Shown: positions 54,774 to 64,000, counted from the stretch's first letter. The stretch: 64,000 nt of DNA from Neokomagataea tanensis (GCF_006542335.1 NZ_CP032485.1:2091001-2155000), one strand, 5' to 3'. Numbers and translations: made by a program. Notes: generated from the letters alone by a model not told the origin.

Positions 54774-57215
54774 GTGGTGTTTACAGCAATTTTCGAGGGT
54801 GTTTACCGTACGCTGACCCATCAAAAGCGTTATGCCGCGATTAATATTGTAGGGTTAGCGCTGGGTGTGGCCGTGTTCGTCGTGATGGCGCTGATTGTGC
54901 GTTATCAGCTGTCTTATAACCAATATTACCCAGAAATGAGCGATGTCTATCGTGCTGATGAGGCTTTTCGCATGATGGGGAATGCACCGTTTGAAGCAAA
55001 GATGACTAGTTTTGTCGGTGCGCCGTTCCTGAAGCAGGATTTTGCCGGGATTTCGGATGTCGTGCGGGTCTGGGATGGGCGGGACATGACGCTGCGGCAG
55101 GGCGGAGATGTGCAGGGAGAAAATGGGGTTATAGCGGACCCGAATATATTCTCGTTTTTCAAGGTGCCGGTGATTGCAGGCGACCGGGCGCGTGCGCTGG
55201 AGCGGGCGGACGCGGTGGCTATACCTGCTTCGATTGCGCGTAAGTATTTCGGGACAGAGCAAGCACTGGGACGCGTTTTGACGGATGAGAAGACCGGGAC
55301 GGCGTATACGGTGACGCTTGTTTATGCTGACCCACCACCAAATACGGACGTCAAGTTTGGAATTATTCGTGCAGCGACTAGGTCGACTGGTGGCGATGAA
55401 ATGACGCAATGGGGAGTGATGTCTGGGGAGTTGTATGTCCGCATTCCAGATGCACAGGCCGTTGCAGAAATCCAGAGCGGGTTGGATGATTATCCATTGA
55501 GGCATCGGGGTGAGTTAACTGCCGAAATGATTAGGCTATACCTCGGGAAAACGGCACCAAAGCTTGTGCCGTTCGAGGGCCTGCATTTTTATGATGCGAC
55601 AATCGGGCAGGGCGGAGAGGACCAGCGGCTTGTCTATATTTTGGGGTTTATCGGCATCGCCGCGCTGGCGATTTCATACGTAAATTATATTAATCTGGCC
55701 ACGGCGCGGGTTGGAGAACGGGCGCGTGAAGTGGCGATGCGGAAGGTTCTCGGTGTTACGCGGGGGGCGTTGATCCGGCAGTTTATTGCTGAGGCTGTTG
55801 GGCTTTCGCTTGTGGCAGGCTTTTTAGGGTTGGCGCTGGCGGAAGTCTCGCTACGGTTCGTTAATGCGCAAGGCGGCTGGCAGATTGCGTTTGATCTTTG
55901 GTTCGTCGTGCCTGTTGCGTTCGGGGTTGCGGCGCTGGCTGGGATGTTGGCTGGGGTTTATCCGGCTTTTGTTCTTTCAGGTTATCGGGCAGCATCTGTT
56001 TTAGCGTCAAGCAAGATGCCTTCGGGCGGGCGGTTGGCTGGTCGGCTGCGCAATGGGCTTGTTGTGGCGCAATTTACATTCGCGACGGGGCTTGCGATTT
56101 GCGCACTCATCATGGGTCAGCAGGCAGCTTATGTGCAGTCGCTCGCGCAGAAGGCAAATCCGGACGAGATCGTGGTGGTGTATCAACCCAAAACCGGTGG
56201 AGAGGCTGCGTTACAGCAGGCTTTTGCGTCGGTTCCCGGGGCGGTGGCCGTAGGACGTAGTAACCTTTGGCCACATCATCGCAATATAAATCGGACGTAC
56301 GAACGTAAGGGCGTTTCGGGCCAAAAACTCTTGTCGGTTGGGTATGTCTCGCCGGAGTATCAGGCGATTTATGGCATCAAAATCTTGGCTGGACGTTGGT
56401 TCGATCCGGCACGGGCGATGGATTTTGTAGGGGCGAACAAAGAAGATACCGAGGAAGGCGATGCGCGCATGGGTGAGAATGTGGTCATCAGCGCGCAGGC
56501 GGCACGCATGCTTGGCTTTACACGGCCAGAAGAGGCGGTTGGGCAAGTGATTCATGAGAATGATGAAAATGCCGATTTATTAGTCAGTGGGGTGACGACC
56601 GACATACGGCTCAGTGGACCGTCCCAAGCGTTACAAGGGATCATTCTTTTCGGGTTGCACACAACGCATCCGCAGAGTGATGACATGGAATGGCAGGTGC
56701 GCGTTCATGGGGTGACGGCAGTGCAGGCTCGGGAGCGGGTTCAGGACGCCTGGCGCCATGTGCGGCCGAATGATGCGTTTAACCCGGTACTGGTGTCTGA
56801 TATCCAATCGAAAGAATATCGGGAGAGCGACAATCTGTCACGTATTTTTGGGGTAGGGGCCGGGGTGTCCATCCTGATCGCGTGCCTTGGGTTGTTTGGG
56901 CTTTCTGTCTTTACGCTGGCACGTCGTGCCCATGAGATTGGTATTCGCAAGGTTTTGGGTGCTGCGCAGAAGGATATTTTCGCGCTGCTTGGTCGGGAGT
57001 TTCTTGGCCCAGTTATTTTAGCGAGTGCCGTGGCTTGGCCTCTGTCGTTCGTCGTGATGTGGCGCTGGCTTGCGGGCTTTAACGAGAGGGTTGGGCTGGG
57101 GGCGATGCCATTTGTCCTTGTAACGGCGCTGGCACTCATCATCGCCGGGGGGACAGTTTTGGTACAGGCTAAACGGGCATCTCGGCAGCCTCCTGCGGCA
57201 GCTTTGCATCGGTAA
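54774..57215 (+). CDS. MacB/FtsX-type ABC permease 2
   Basis: An 813-residue duplicated MacB/FtsX permease. The N-terminus TLTHQKRYAAINIVGLALGVAVFVVMALIV is almost identical to permease 3, and the coupling helix motif is VGERAREVAMRKVLGVTRG, repeated as RRAHEIGIRKVLGAAQK near the C-terminus. Start GTG 54774 has GAGGAG upstream. It is separated by 44 bases from permease 3 and shares long exact DNA blocks with it. Codons are more GC-rich than in permease 3. Confidence 0.88.
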   Translation: MVFTAIFEGVYRTLTHQKRYAAINIVGLALGVAVFVVMALIVRYQLSYNQYYPEMSDVYRADEAFRMMGNAPFEAKMTSFVGAPFLKQDFAGISDVVRVWDGRDMTLRQGGDVQGENGVIADPNIFSFFKVPVIAGDRARALERADAVAIPASIARKYFGTEQALGRVLTDEKTGTAYTVTLVYADPPPNTDVKFGIIRAATRSTGGDEMTQWGVMSGELYVRIPDAQAVAEIQSGLDDYPLRHRGELTAEMIRLYLGKTAPKLVPFEGLHFYDATIGQGGEDQRLVYILGFIGIAALAISYVNYINLATARVGERAREVAMRKVLGVTRGALIRQFIAEAVGLSLVAGFLGLALAEVSLRFVNAQGGWQIAFDLWFVVPVAFGVAALAGMLAGVYPAFVLSGYRAASVLASSKMPSGGRLAGRLRNGLVVAQFTFATGLAICALIMGQQAAYVQSLAQKANPDEIVVVYQPKTGGEAALQQAFASVPGAVAVGRSNLWPHHRNINRTYERKGVSGQKLLSVGYVSPEYQAIYGIKILAGRWFDPARAMDFVGANKEDTEEGDARMGENVVISAQAARMLGFTRPEEAVGQVIHENDENADLLVSGVTTDIRLSGPSQALQGIILFGLHTTHPQSDDMEWQVRVHGVTAVQARERVQDAWRHVRPNDAFNPVLVSDIQSKEYRESDNLSRIFGVGAGVSILIACLGLFGLSVFTLARRAHEIGIRKVLGAAQKDIFALLGREFLGPVILASAVAWPLSFVVMWRWLAGFNERVGLGAMPFVLVTALALIIAGGTVLVQAKRASRQPPAAALHR

Positions 57216-57259
57216 TTTTGTGAAAAATTGGATTGGCCTGTTGGCAAAGGAAGAGAACG

Positions 57260-59701
57260 ATGTTGAGTGCCGTTTTTAAGAGTGTGTACCGCACATTAAT
57301 GCATCAAAAGCGTTATGCCGCGATTAATATTTTGGGCCTCGCTTTAGGTGTATCTGTATTCCTCGTGATGGCGCTGATTGTGCATTATGAGGGGAGTTAT
57401 GATGTCAGTTTGCCGCATGCGGAGCAGATTTATCAGGTCGATGAAATTTCTAACGTGCCGCAGCAAGCGGTCGAGGAATCTTCTTATGTGAGTTTTGTCC
57501 CGTTTCCCTTTTTGAAGCAGGATTTTCCTGAAATAAAAGCAGCAGTCTATGCAATGCAGATTCCTTTGACGGTACGTTCAGGGGAGGAGATTGGGCAAGA
57601 AAAAGTCACTTTGACGGATAAAGATTTCTTTTCCGTTTTTGACCTTAATTTGCTGGTGGGGGACAAGAATACTGCTTTGGACGGCCCCGGCAAGGTGGTG
57701 ATTTCTCAAGACATGGCGCGCAAATATTTTGGCACGACCAATGCGTTGGGCAAAACAGTGCGCATTGATAATGGAAAGACTGATGCCGTTGTGTCGGGAG
57801 TGTTGGCGACGCCGCCTGCCAACCGCACCATGAGTTTTGATTTTATTGAACTCACACCAACCGCATGGTTTTCACAAATGGCGTTTACAAATTGGGGTTC
57901 TGGTTGGGGAACACTGTGGGTGCGTCTTGTGCATCCGCAGGATCAAGCGCGGGTTGATGAAGGTTTAAAGCATTATGTCCCGCGCCATCCAGGAAACTGG
58001 ACGGCCGGAATGATCAAAGAATCATTTGGAGACGGTAATTTAGAGCTTATTCCGCTCCCAAAAGTTCATTTTCATAATGCGGCGATTGGTGAAGGCGGAA
58101 ATAGCCAATCTCTGGTTCATATTTTGGGGCTGATCGGTTGCGCGGCCTTAGCGACAGCGGTGATTAATTATGTGAATTTAGCGACATCCCGCTCGGTTTT
58201 GCGTGCGCGTGAAGTGGCGATGCGCAAGGTTCTGGGAGCCACGCGCGGGGCGTTAGTTCTGCAATTCATGTGTGAGGCACTGGTTTTGGTCTTAATTGCG
58301 GTGGCCATCAGTGCGGCCATGACCGAAATGGCGTTGCATTGGGTGAATGCGTGGGGTGGCTGGGCCTTGTGGATGGATTGGCCGTTTATTTTGCCGATGT
58401 TGGCAGTGGTTGTTTTGGTCACAACAATTATTGCAGGGTTTTATCCGGCGATTGTTTTGTCGGGTTACAGGCCGTCTTTGGTGTTAGCAAGCAGCAAGAC
58501 GCCGTCTGGCGGGCGGTTGGAAAGTGCTGTGCGCTCTGCGCTGGTGGTTGGGCAGTTTGGTTTTGCCTTGGTGCTGGGTATTTGCACGATGGTGATGCTC
58601 TCCCAAGCGTCTTACATAGAGCATATGGACCAAGGGTTACCGCGCGATGGGCTGATTGTCATTCATTCGTTGATTAATCAAGATCTTAAACCGAGACAAA
58701 AAGAAATCATAACGCGACTGGCGGCTGTGCCGGGGGTTACGGTTGCGACGCGCACTGACATTTATCCGCATAATCTTGTAAATAATATGGATTGGGTGCT
58801 GACGGGGCATGTTGATAAGCATAATATGGGATACGGTAGTGCGACTATTGGGTATTTTGAGGCTTTAAACGCGCATCTACTTGCGGGACGTTTTTTTGAT
58901 ACGCAACATGGGATGGATTATTCCGTTACGACGCCAGACTCTCAGGCTGCCGAATGGAATGTGATTATATCACGCCGTGCGGCTAAGGACTTTGGTTTTT
59001 CGACACCAGAACAAGCTATTGGAGCCAGTATTCACTCTGTCTTTAATGGCACGAATGGCCACATGCACCATATTATTGGTGTTGTAGAAGATATTCAGTT
59101 TCGTTCTGCACAAAGTCGTATGCCTGCAGTTGTGTACTTTGGAACGAATGATCCTTTGGACTATGCTGGGGCTATTATCCGGTATAATCACACGCCTCAA
59201 AACGTGATGATGGATCGTTTAAAAGCGGCATGGCGTGAGGTTGCGCCGGATGCAGGGTTTTCAGCGGAGAGTGTAGCCGATATTTTCGCGGCAGATGCTG
59301 CGCCAGATAGAAACCGCGGTAATCTCTTTGCTATTGGTGCGAGCGTGGCGATTGGTATTGCTTGTCTCGGACTTTACGGGCTCTCGTCTTTCTACGTTTT
59401 TCGTAGGCAGCAGGAGATTGGTATTCGTAAAGTGTTAGGTGCAAGCCAAAAAGATATTATTCATAAGTTAATGTTTGATTTTTTAAAGCCTATTTTCATA
59501 GCAACATTAATCGCGTGGCCTATATCATTGGTGTTAATGGGAGAGTGGCTATCGCTGTTTTCAAATAGAATAAATCTTAGTTTTAGACCCTTTGTTGAAA
59601 TAACGTTTTTGACTTTTTTGATTGCAATTTTGACTATCTTTGTACAAGTTTTTCGTGCGGCACGCCAAACTCCGAGCGAAATATTGTCGGTTGATCGATA
59701 A
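57260..59701 (+). CDS. MacB/FtsX-type ABC permease 3
   Basis: An 813-residue paralogue of permease 2 with the same layout: membrane helix, PCD, FtsX (LATSRSVLRAREVAMRKVLGATRG), then a second set ending FRRQQEIGIRKVLGASQK and a C-terminal membrane helix. AAGGAAG lies before ATG 57260 although the frame opens at 57233. Last gene of the export operon. The 3-prime 250 bases are notably AT-rich compared with the rest. Confidence 0.88.
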   Translation: MLSAVFKSVYRTLMHQKRYAAINILGLALGVSVFLVMALIVHYEGSYDVSLPHAEQIYQVDEISNVPQQAVEESSYVSFVPFPFLKQDFPEIKAAVYAMQIPLTVRSGEEIGQEKVTLTDKDFFSVFDLNLLVGDKNTALDGPGKVVISQDMARKYFGTTNALGKTVRIDNGKTDAVVSGVLATPPANRTMSFDFIELTPTAWFSQMAFTNWGSGWGTLWVRLVHPQDQARVDEGLKHYVPRHPGNWTAGMIKESFGDGNLELIPLPKVHFHNAAIGEGGNSQSLVHILGLIGCAALATAVINYVNLATSRSVLRAREVAMRKVLGATRGALVLQFMCEALVLVLIAVAISAAMTEMALHWVNAWGGWALWMDWPFILPMLAVVVLVTTIIAGFYPAIVLSGYRPSLVLASSKTPSGGRLESAVRSALVVGQFGFALVLGICTMVMLSQASYIEHMDQGLPRDGLIVIHSLINQDLKPRQKEIITRLAAVPGVTVATRTDIYPHNLVNNMDWVLTGHVDKHNMGYGSATIGYFEALNAHLLAGRFFDTQHGMDYSVTTPDSQAAEWNVIISRRAAKDFGFSTPEQAIGASIHSVFNGTNGHMHHIIGVVEDIQFRSAQSRMPAVVYFGTNDPLDYAGAIIRYNHTPQNVMMDRLKAAWREVAPDAGFSAESVADIFAADAAPDRNRGNLFAIGASVAIGIACLGLYGLSSFYVFRRQQEIGIRKVLGASQKDIIHKLMFDFLKPIFIATLIAWPISLVLMGEWLSLFSNRINLSFRPFVEITFLTFLIAILTIFVQVFRAARQTPSEILSVDR

Positions 59702-59712
59702 TTAAATGCGGA

Positions 59713-59751
59713 CTCTACCCTTTGTGTTTTCGGCGAGCGCAAAGGGCGGAG
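59713..59751 (+). terminator. Hairpin at the end of the export operon
   Basis: CCCTTTG (59718-59724) pairs with CAAAGGG (59740-59746), extended by CTC/GAG after a two-base mismatch. It lies 17 bases past the permease 3 stop. The tail is A-rich, so it is a weak terminator call. Confidence 0.4.
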
Positions 59752-59786
59752 TTGTAAAAATAAGTAGCTCCTCTTAAAATTTCTCT

Positions 59787-60212
59787 ATGACTTACCGTTC
59801 AGTTACACCTCATTTTGGCTTCTATGAAAACGAAACGTCCATCACTTACATTTTGTCTACTGGGGCAGGTGGACAGAATGTCAATAAAGTGGCGACAGCA
59901 GCCCAATTGCGGTTTAATGTTCACATGGCCAAGGGGTTATCAGACCGTGTGAAACAGCGGTTACTCGAAGTTGCAGGTAGTCGGGTTACGGTAAATGGTG
60001 AAATAGTTCTCACGGGCCGTCGTTTCCGCTCTCAAGTCCGGAATAAAGAAGATGTGTTGGAGCGCCTAGCCTCGTTAATTGTGGAAGCTGCACAGAAGAG
60101 GGAGTTTAGAGTGCCAACTCGCCCGACGAAAGGATCTCGGCAGAGGCGCTTAGAAGGAAAAACGCATCGCTCGGCAGTAAAAAAGAACAGGCGTTTTCGC
60201 TTCGATGAGTAG
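59787..60212 (+). CDS. arfB: Peptidyl-tRNA hydrolase ArfB (YaeJ)
   Basis: A 141-residue ribosome-rescue factor that frees ribosomes stalled on mRNAs lacking a stop codon. The catalytic GGQ is at residues 28-30 (STGAGGQNVNKVATAAQLRF), and the C-terminal tail is strongly basic (RPTKGSRQRRLEGKTHRSAVKKNRRFRF), as needed to enter the empty mRNA channel. Length fits ArfB rather than a full release factor. A strong hairpin follows at once. Confidence 0.92.
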   Translation: MTYRSVTPHFGFYENETSITYILSTGAGGQNVNKVATAAQLRFNVHMAKGLSDRVKQRLLEVAGSRVTVNGEIVLTGRRFRSQVRNKEDVLERLASLIVEAAQKREFRVPTRPTKGSRQRRLEGKTHRSAVKKNRRFRFDE

Positions 60213-60248
60213 GTGCATTTGCATGCTTAGAGGGGCATGCAAATGCAC
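60213..60248. terminator. Bidirectional hairpin between arfB and the SMP-30 gene
   Basis: A perfect 14-bp stem GTGCATTTGCATGC / GCATGCAAATGCAC with an 8-base loop lies between two convergent genes. No clear T tract; termination is inferred from position. Confidence 0.55.
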
Positions 60249-60261
60249 GATAAAATACTGC

Positions 60262-61491
60262 TCAGGAGGGGGCAAAGCCTTGTACGCCAAGCTGAAGTAC
60301 AAATAAGGAGCCTGCAGCACACATAAACAAGTGATCTCGTTTCGGGCCACCAAATGTTAGATTTGAGCAGCCCTGCGGCAGGCGGATACGCCCAATCAGT
60401 TTGCCGGAAGGGTTAAATACGAGTACTCCGCACATTCCGAGCGGGCCAGAAGCTCCACACCATAAATTGCCGAAAACGTCAGCGCGCAGGCCGTCAGGGT
60501 GTAGTTGTATGTTGCCGACCTTCATATCCGCAAAAATTCGGCCATTGCTGAGAGAGCCATCGTTCACGTCATAGACGTGTATGGCCTGATCGCCGCCGAT
60601 TTTTTGTCCAGGGCCCTTAGCAGTCGATGCAATATAAAGTTTCTTGTAATCTGTTGAAAAGCATAGGCCGTTTGGATCGAGTAAGTCTTTTTCAAACAAA
60701 ACGGCCTTTAATGTGCCGTCTGGGGCTATTCTAAATACGTGGTCCTGTTGCCGCTTGGTGCCGCCGATTTCGCCGGTTAATTCGCGGCCAATTTTCCAGC
60801 GGATAGTGCCGTCCGGATTGGTTGGGCCGCCAGGTTCATCGGCGTGACCTTCTGTGATGTTGGTGCCATAGCCGGGGTCAGTAAACCAAAGGCTGCCGTC
60901 AGGATGTGGGACGATGTCGTTAGGAGAGTTCAGGCCTTTGCCTTCAAAGCTATCGGCCAAGACTTTCGTACTGCCGTCATGTTCCCACCGTACGACGCGC
61001 CTGAAGAAATCTTCGCATCCGACTAATCGGCCGTCGAAATCAAAACAATTGCCGTTAACAGCGTAGCCGTCGGGTCTGAAATCGGTGATTTCCCCTGTTT
61101 CCCATGTATAGCGAAGAATGCGAGATTGTATGACGTCGCTAATGAGTAAAAAACGACCTTCGCTACTCCAAGCAGGCCCTTCTAGCCAGCCGCCTTTGTC
61201 CCAAACGCGTCGGATGGGAGCCGCGAAATAGGTTAAATCGCGGAATGACGGGTCAATAGCAATTACGTCAGGGTCAGGAAGGTAACTCGGCCCGGCTTTT
61301 GGCCCCCATTCACGCGGAGGAGAAGTTACTACGCTCGGTGGATCGACGATTTCATCATTTTTGGCAGCTTTTGCAGATGATGCCACAGCCAGACATGTCG
61401 CGCCCAAGGCTGTTGAAAATACAGAGCGTCTAGTAAGGAGGGCGGTAGGCTTATGAGAGTTGATTGGTGTATCTTGTTTTGAGCGTGCCAT
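60262..61491 (-). CDS. SMP-30/gluconolactonase family protein (Tat-exported)
   Basis: A 409-residue six-bladed propeller lactonase with a twin-arginine signal (TRRSVFSTALGATCLAVASSAKAA). Metal and active-site residues fit the family: Glu in WLEGPAWSSEGRFLLISDV, Asn/Asp in GLNSPNDIVPHPDGSLWFTDPGYG, and DPNGLCFSTDYKKLYIAST. Export fits the periplasmic sugar oxidation of acetic acid bacteria, where glucono-lactone is hydrolysed to gluconate. Substrate is inferred; family members act on other lactones too. Confidence 0.88.
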   Translation of the reverse strand: MARSKQDTPINSHKPTALLTRRSVFSTALGATCLAVASSAKAAKNDEIVDPPSVVTSPPREWGPKAGPSYLPDPDVIAIDPSFRDLTYFAAPIRRVWDKGGWLEGPAWSSEGRFLLISDVIQSRILRYTWETGEITDFRPDGYAVNGNCFDFDGRLVGCEDFFRRVVRWEHDGSTKVLADSFEGKGLNSPNDIVPHPDGSLWFTDPGYGTNITEGHADEPGGPTNPDGTIRWKIGRELTGEIGGTKRQQDHVFRIAPDGTLKAVLFEKDLLDPNGLCFSTDYKKLYIASTAKGPGQKIGGDQAIHVYDVNDGSLSNGRIFADMKVGNIQLHPDGLRADVFGNLWCGASGPLGMCGVLVFNPSGKLIGRIRLPQGCSNLTFGGPKRDHLFMCAAGSLFVLQLGVQGFAPS

Positions 61492-61639
61492 CGACGATCT
61501 CCAATTGAGGGAGGTATCTTTAAAAAAGATTATATCTTTTACAAATCAAATATTTGTGGAGATAGTTCCCGATAAATTGGAGTAGCTTGGCGAAATGTAT
61601 TTTTCAAAATTACAATAAAATGAACGTTACATAATAAAA

Positions 61640-61720
61640 CGCTCGGAACATGGGTGTTTCCGAGCGCAGAAATTTTGACAAATTAGCGATTGTGGCCCAG
61701 CCCTAATGAGGGATGGGCCA
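61640..61720 (-). terminator. Tandem hairpins downstream of the sedolisin gene
   Basis: On the minus strand, after the stop at 61727, a hairpin TGGCCCA/TGGGCCA with an inner CCCT/AGGG stem (61693-61720) is followed by CGCTCGGAA/TTCCGAGCG (61640-61666), which runs into TTTTATTAT on that strand. The second has the form of an intrinsic terminator. Confidence 0.7.
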
Positions 61721-61726
61721 TATATC

Positions 61727-63649
61727 TTACGGGTTGGTGGCGGATTGTGGTGCTCCAGCGGCTGGCGTGGTGTATGCGCCGATGAAGTTTTTCACAATCG
61801 GGGTTCCATTTCCTACGGTGTAGTTAAAGTAGGCATTACCTGATTGCTTGGGTTGGCTGTTCGTAACAACGCCATTGTATCCAGGGATGCTGCGATGGAA
61901 GGCTGCATTAGCACTGCTTGTGGCAAGTGATTGTTTGTGCCCAAGCTGGTAAATGTAGGAGTTCAGATTGCCTTGCCGACCAGACTTCTCGACTAAAAGC
62001 GCTACGACGGATGAGAATTCTGGAGATGCTACAGAAGTTCCAATCAAGCCAGATGGCTGGCCTTGAATATAGACAACGACTGAAGAGCGTTCAGAATTTC
62101 CATTACCTTCTGCTGCGGTGTTGCCACCGTTGCAAGGCGTCTCTGCTAGGCCCGGGCATCCGCCCACTTGCATGCCGATATCTGGCAAGGCGCGGTTGGA
62201 TGTCGATCCTGTGTTGATGCCAATACCGCTTTGATAGCTTGGTGCCGCGAAAATGGTGGATACGCCACCGCCTGCGCCCCAGTATCCGCCGGAAGCATTA
62301 GCGCCGACGCTATCAGGATCGTATGGGCTTTCTGGGTCTGCGTAAGCATTTTCGCGTAGGTAAGCAGAACTCAGCGAGCCTGTAGAGGAAGCCGTGACGA
62401 GGTTTGTACCACCCACGGCCGTGACATTTGGGTCAGCCGCGGGGGTAGAAACGCTTGGCACAAACTGACCGTTCTCACCGTTTAGGTAGGCAAGGTTGGG
62501 GCATTCCAAACCTGACTCATCACCTGACGATGCCAAAAAGGTTATTCCTTGTGCATTTCCTTGTAGGAAGAGCTCGTGCTCAAGGTTGAGCGTCTGTGTT
62601 TGGTCTACACCCTCGTTGTAAGCCGCTGTGTAGAACAGTTCGCAACCACCGAACGAAGAGGACACAACATCGGCTTTGTTGTCATTGATAATTTTGGTGT
62701 AACCGTCAATGATGTGTGTGTCAGATAAGTCAGGCACGGTGTAGAGTATTACGTTGGCTCCAGGGGCGCCGCCGAGTGCTTGTTGAACGTCGAGCGAGGC
62801 TTCATCAAGGGCTGAACTGCTGGTTGTTGCCCCGCCATCAACGGCAACGCGGCCAGCAAGTTTTGGGTTAGCTGAGAGGCCGGCTTTTTCTTTAAATTTT
62901 TCATGTGTGAACATTGCTTCGATGTCACTGTCCAACACGTCAGATGACATCAAAATAGCTATTGTTGCGCCTCGTCCGTCCAGCTTTTGTACGCCATTAC
63001 GCGTTTGCGCCGTTGCGTTATACGCAGGATAGCCATAGGCCTGCTTGAGGTCCGTAAACCAATAAGTACCGGTTGTGGAGTAACGATTGAGGGGATTATT
63101 TACACTCGCGGGTAATTTCACATGTTGCAGGAAAGGATGTGCAACATGTTCATGAGCGCTCAAACCTGTGAGAATTGCGCCATCTCCTAGGTCTGTAGGT
63201 AATGATGGCTTTTGGGCAGTGTAAAGGTGCGTTTGCCCGGAACTGAGTGTTTTCACCTTTAATGAGGTGGCCAAAGTTGAGCTAACGTGAGCGGCACGGC
63301 CTGTGATGTGGAAAGTACGTCCCTCTTGCTCAACGTTGAAACCACGCGCAAGCAAAGCGGCTTTTGCTTTTGCAAGACTATAAGGGGAGGGACCAAAGCG
63401 CTCTAAAACTTCAGATGGCTTGAGCCAGTGGTGATATTCAGGTGAGGATGGATCATGTAATTTTTGCACAAGTGCGGAGAGACCTGCAGAATCTCTAAGG
63501 GGGAGCGTAACATCGAAATGCACAGCAGCATTAGCTGGTGCAACCTCTGATGTTTTCAGGTCTGTTCCGACCGAAGCAGCGCAAGCACAATGCACACCCG
63601 CTCCGATTAGTCCAACATATGCGAGGAAGTTACGAAAGGCTTTTTGCAT
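61727..63649 (-). CDS. Sedolisin (S53) family secreted serine-carboxyl protease
   Basis: A 640-residue preproprotein. A signal peptide (MQKAFRNFLAYVGLIGAGVHCACA) precedes a pro-kumamolisin activation domain (about 30-170: PLRDSAGLSALVQKLHDPSSPEYHHWLKPSEVLERFGPS). The catalytic domain has E283 and D287 (DEASLDVQ) and the nucleophile S539 in GTSVASPEF; the oxyanion Asp lies in SSGDES near 377. Members work at acid pH, fitting an acid-producing host. GAGG 5 bases before ATG 63649 supports this start rather than 63691. The C-terminal calcium-site sequence typical of the family is not obvious. Confidence 0.9.
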   Translation of the reverse strand: MQKAFRNFLAYVGLIGAGVHCACAASVGTDLKTSEVAPANAAVHFDVTLPLRDSAGLSALVQKLHDPSSPEYHHWLKPSEVLERFGPSPYSLAKAKAALLARGFNVEQEGRTFHITGRAAHVSSTLATSLKVKTLSSGQTHLYTAQKPSLPTDLGDGAILTGLSAHEHVAHPFLQHVKLPASVNNPLNRYSTTGTYWFTDLKQAYGYPAYNATAQTRNGVQKLDGRGATIAILMSSDVLDSDIEAMFTHEKFKEKAGLSANPKLAGRVAVDGGATTSSSALDEASLDVQQALGGAPGANVILYTVPDLSDTHIIDGYTKIINDNKADVVSSSFGGCELFYTAAYNEGVDQTQTLNLEHELFLQGNAQGITFLASSGDESGLECPNLAYLNGENGQFVPSVSTPAADPNVTAVGGTNLVTASSTGSLSSAYLRENAYADPESPYDPDSVGANASGGYWGAGGGVSTIFAAPSYQSGIGINTGSTSNRALPDIGMQVGGCPGLAETPCNGGNTAAEGNGNSERSSVVVYIQGQPSGLIGTSVASPEFSSVVALLVEKSGRQGNLNSYIYQLGHKQSLATSSANAAFHRSIPGYNGVVTNSQPKQSGNAYFNYTVGNGTPIVKNFIGAYTTPAAGAPQSATNP

Positions 63650-63691
63650 TGGTGCCTCTTTCCGATTGGATTTTGACGAGTCAGTGTGCAC

Positions 63692-64000
63692 GTGACGAGA
63701 GTATTCTTTGTGTCAGGGCATATTTCAGTCAAGAAACATTTATACAAAAAGACGTCATTTTGATGCAAATTGTAATATATTTATATTTAATAACCTATTT
63801 TCGAATGTTATATATTTCTATAACGTATTGATTTAAATAAATTATTGATCTTTTTCCTTCTTGGTGGGTGTTAAAGAGTGTAAATATTTATCAATACAAT
63901 AGAATGCTATAACATATCTAAAATTTAGCGTTTTTGGAACGTAAATATTAGGCCCAGAACAATGAATGCTTTGCGAATCATATTGCGATATTGAAATGAT
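63692..64000. other. AT-rich non-coding region upstream of the sedolisin gene
   Basis: About 300 bases of strongly AT-rich sequence with no convincing open frame or RNA gene. It should hold the sedolisin promoter; nothing further can be supported up to the window edge. Confidence 0.4.

Noticed and set aside
1..64000. CRISPR arrays, tRNA/rRNA genes, transposases or prophage genes
   Set aside because: No regular repeat-spacer pattern, no tRNA-like cloverleaf and no transposase or phage protein motif was found by reading both strands; small RNAs without clear signatures cannot be excluded.

Overview
The window looks like a chromosomal segment of an acetic acid bacterium (Acetobacteraceae, Alphaproteobacteria). 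This rests on gene content and family resemblance, not on a marker gene: no rRNA or tRNA was seen. Supporting content includes a PutA without the ribbon-helix-helix domain beside an Lrp-type regulator, a periplasmic-type SMP-30/gluconolactonase, a BBP2-type porin next to AmtB, a GT61 glycosyltransferase and sedolisin and M61 secreted peptidases. No phage, integrase, transposase or CRISPR array was recognised.

Layout. 1-10 kb is housekeeping: OsmC-like protein, class Ia ribonucleotide reductase (nrdA, nrdB), a TrmN6-like methyltransferase, a polyprenyl diphosphate synthase (probable TTG start), a secreted M61 peptidase, and a prs/histidine phosphatase pair. 10-28 kb holds a GT61 protein, a PiT phosphate transporter divergent from a Tat-exported phospholipase C, putA with its Lrp-type regulator, a GH20 hexosaminidase with a serine hydrolase, a CPBP membrane protein, class I aldolase, DUF421 protein, porin, amtB and a histidine phosphatase. 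28.5-30.4 kb is a palindrome-rich gap and a twice-frameshifted DUF2142 membrane protein.

30.4-46.3 kb is an almost complete purine degradation island. It has guanine deaminase, a LysR regulator, a Rieske oxygenase, a flavoprotein (HpyO-type urate hydroxylase candidate), uraD, uraH and an NCS2 permease. Alongside is the allantoin branch: PuuE allantoinase, allantoate amidohydrolase, ureidoglycine aminotransferase, then HpxZ, HpxX and an AtzE-type amidase, and a frameshifted oxamate amidohydrolase HpxW. No xanthine dehydrogenase and no cofactor-free uricase is in the island. A 20-bp near-identical palindromic motif occurs in two divergent promoter gaps of the island (32571-32590 and 41394-41413), so the halves are probably co-regulated.

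46.3-59.7 kb is a two-component-regulated MacB/FtsX-type export locus: sensor kinase, an NtrC-like regulator that has lost the sigma-54 contact loop, membrane fusion protein, one ATPase, three large permeases and a frameshifted TolC-like channel. 59.8-64 kb carries ArfB, an SMP-30/gluconolactonase and a sedolisin.

A recurrent oddity: five single-base losses inside G/C runs break the frame of four genes (GH20 signal peptide, DUF2142 protein twice, hpxW, tolC-like), while longer G runs in nrdA, putA and the phospholipase gene are intact.
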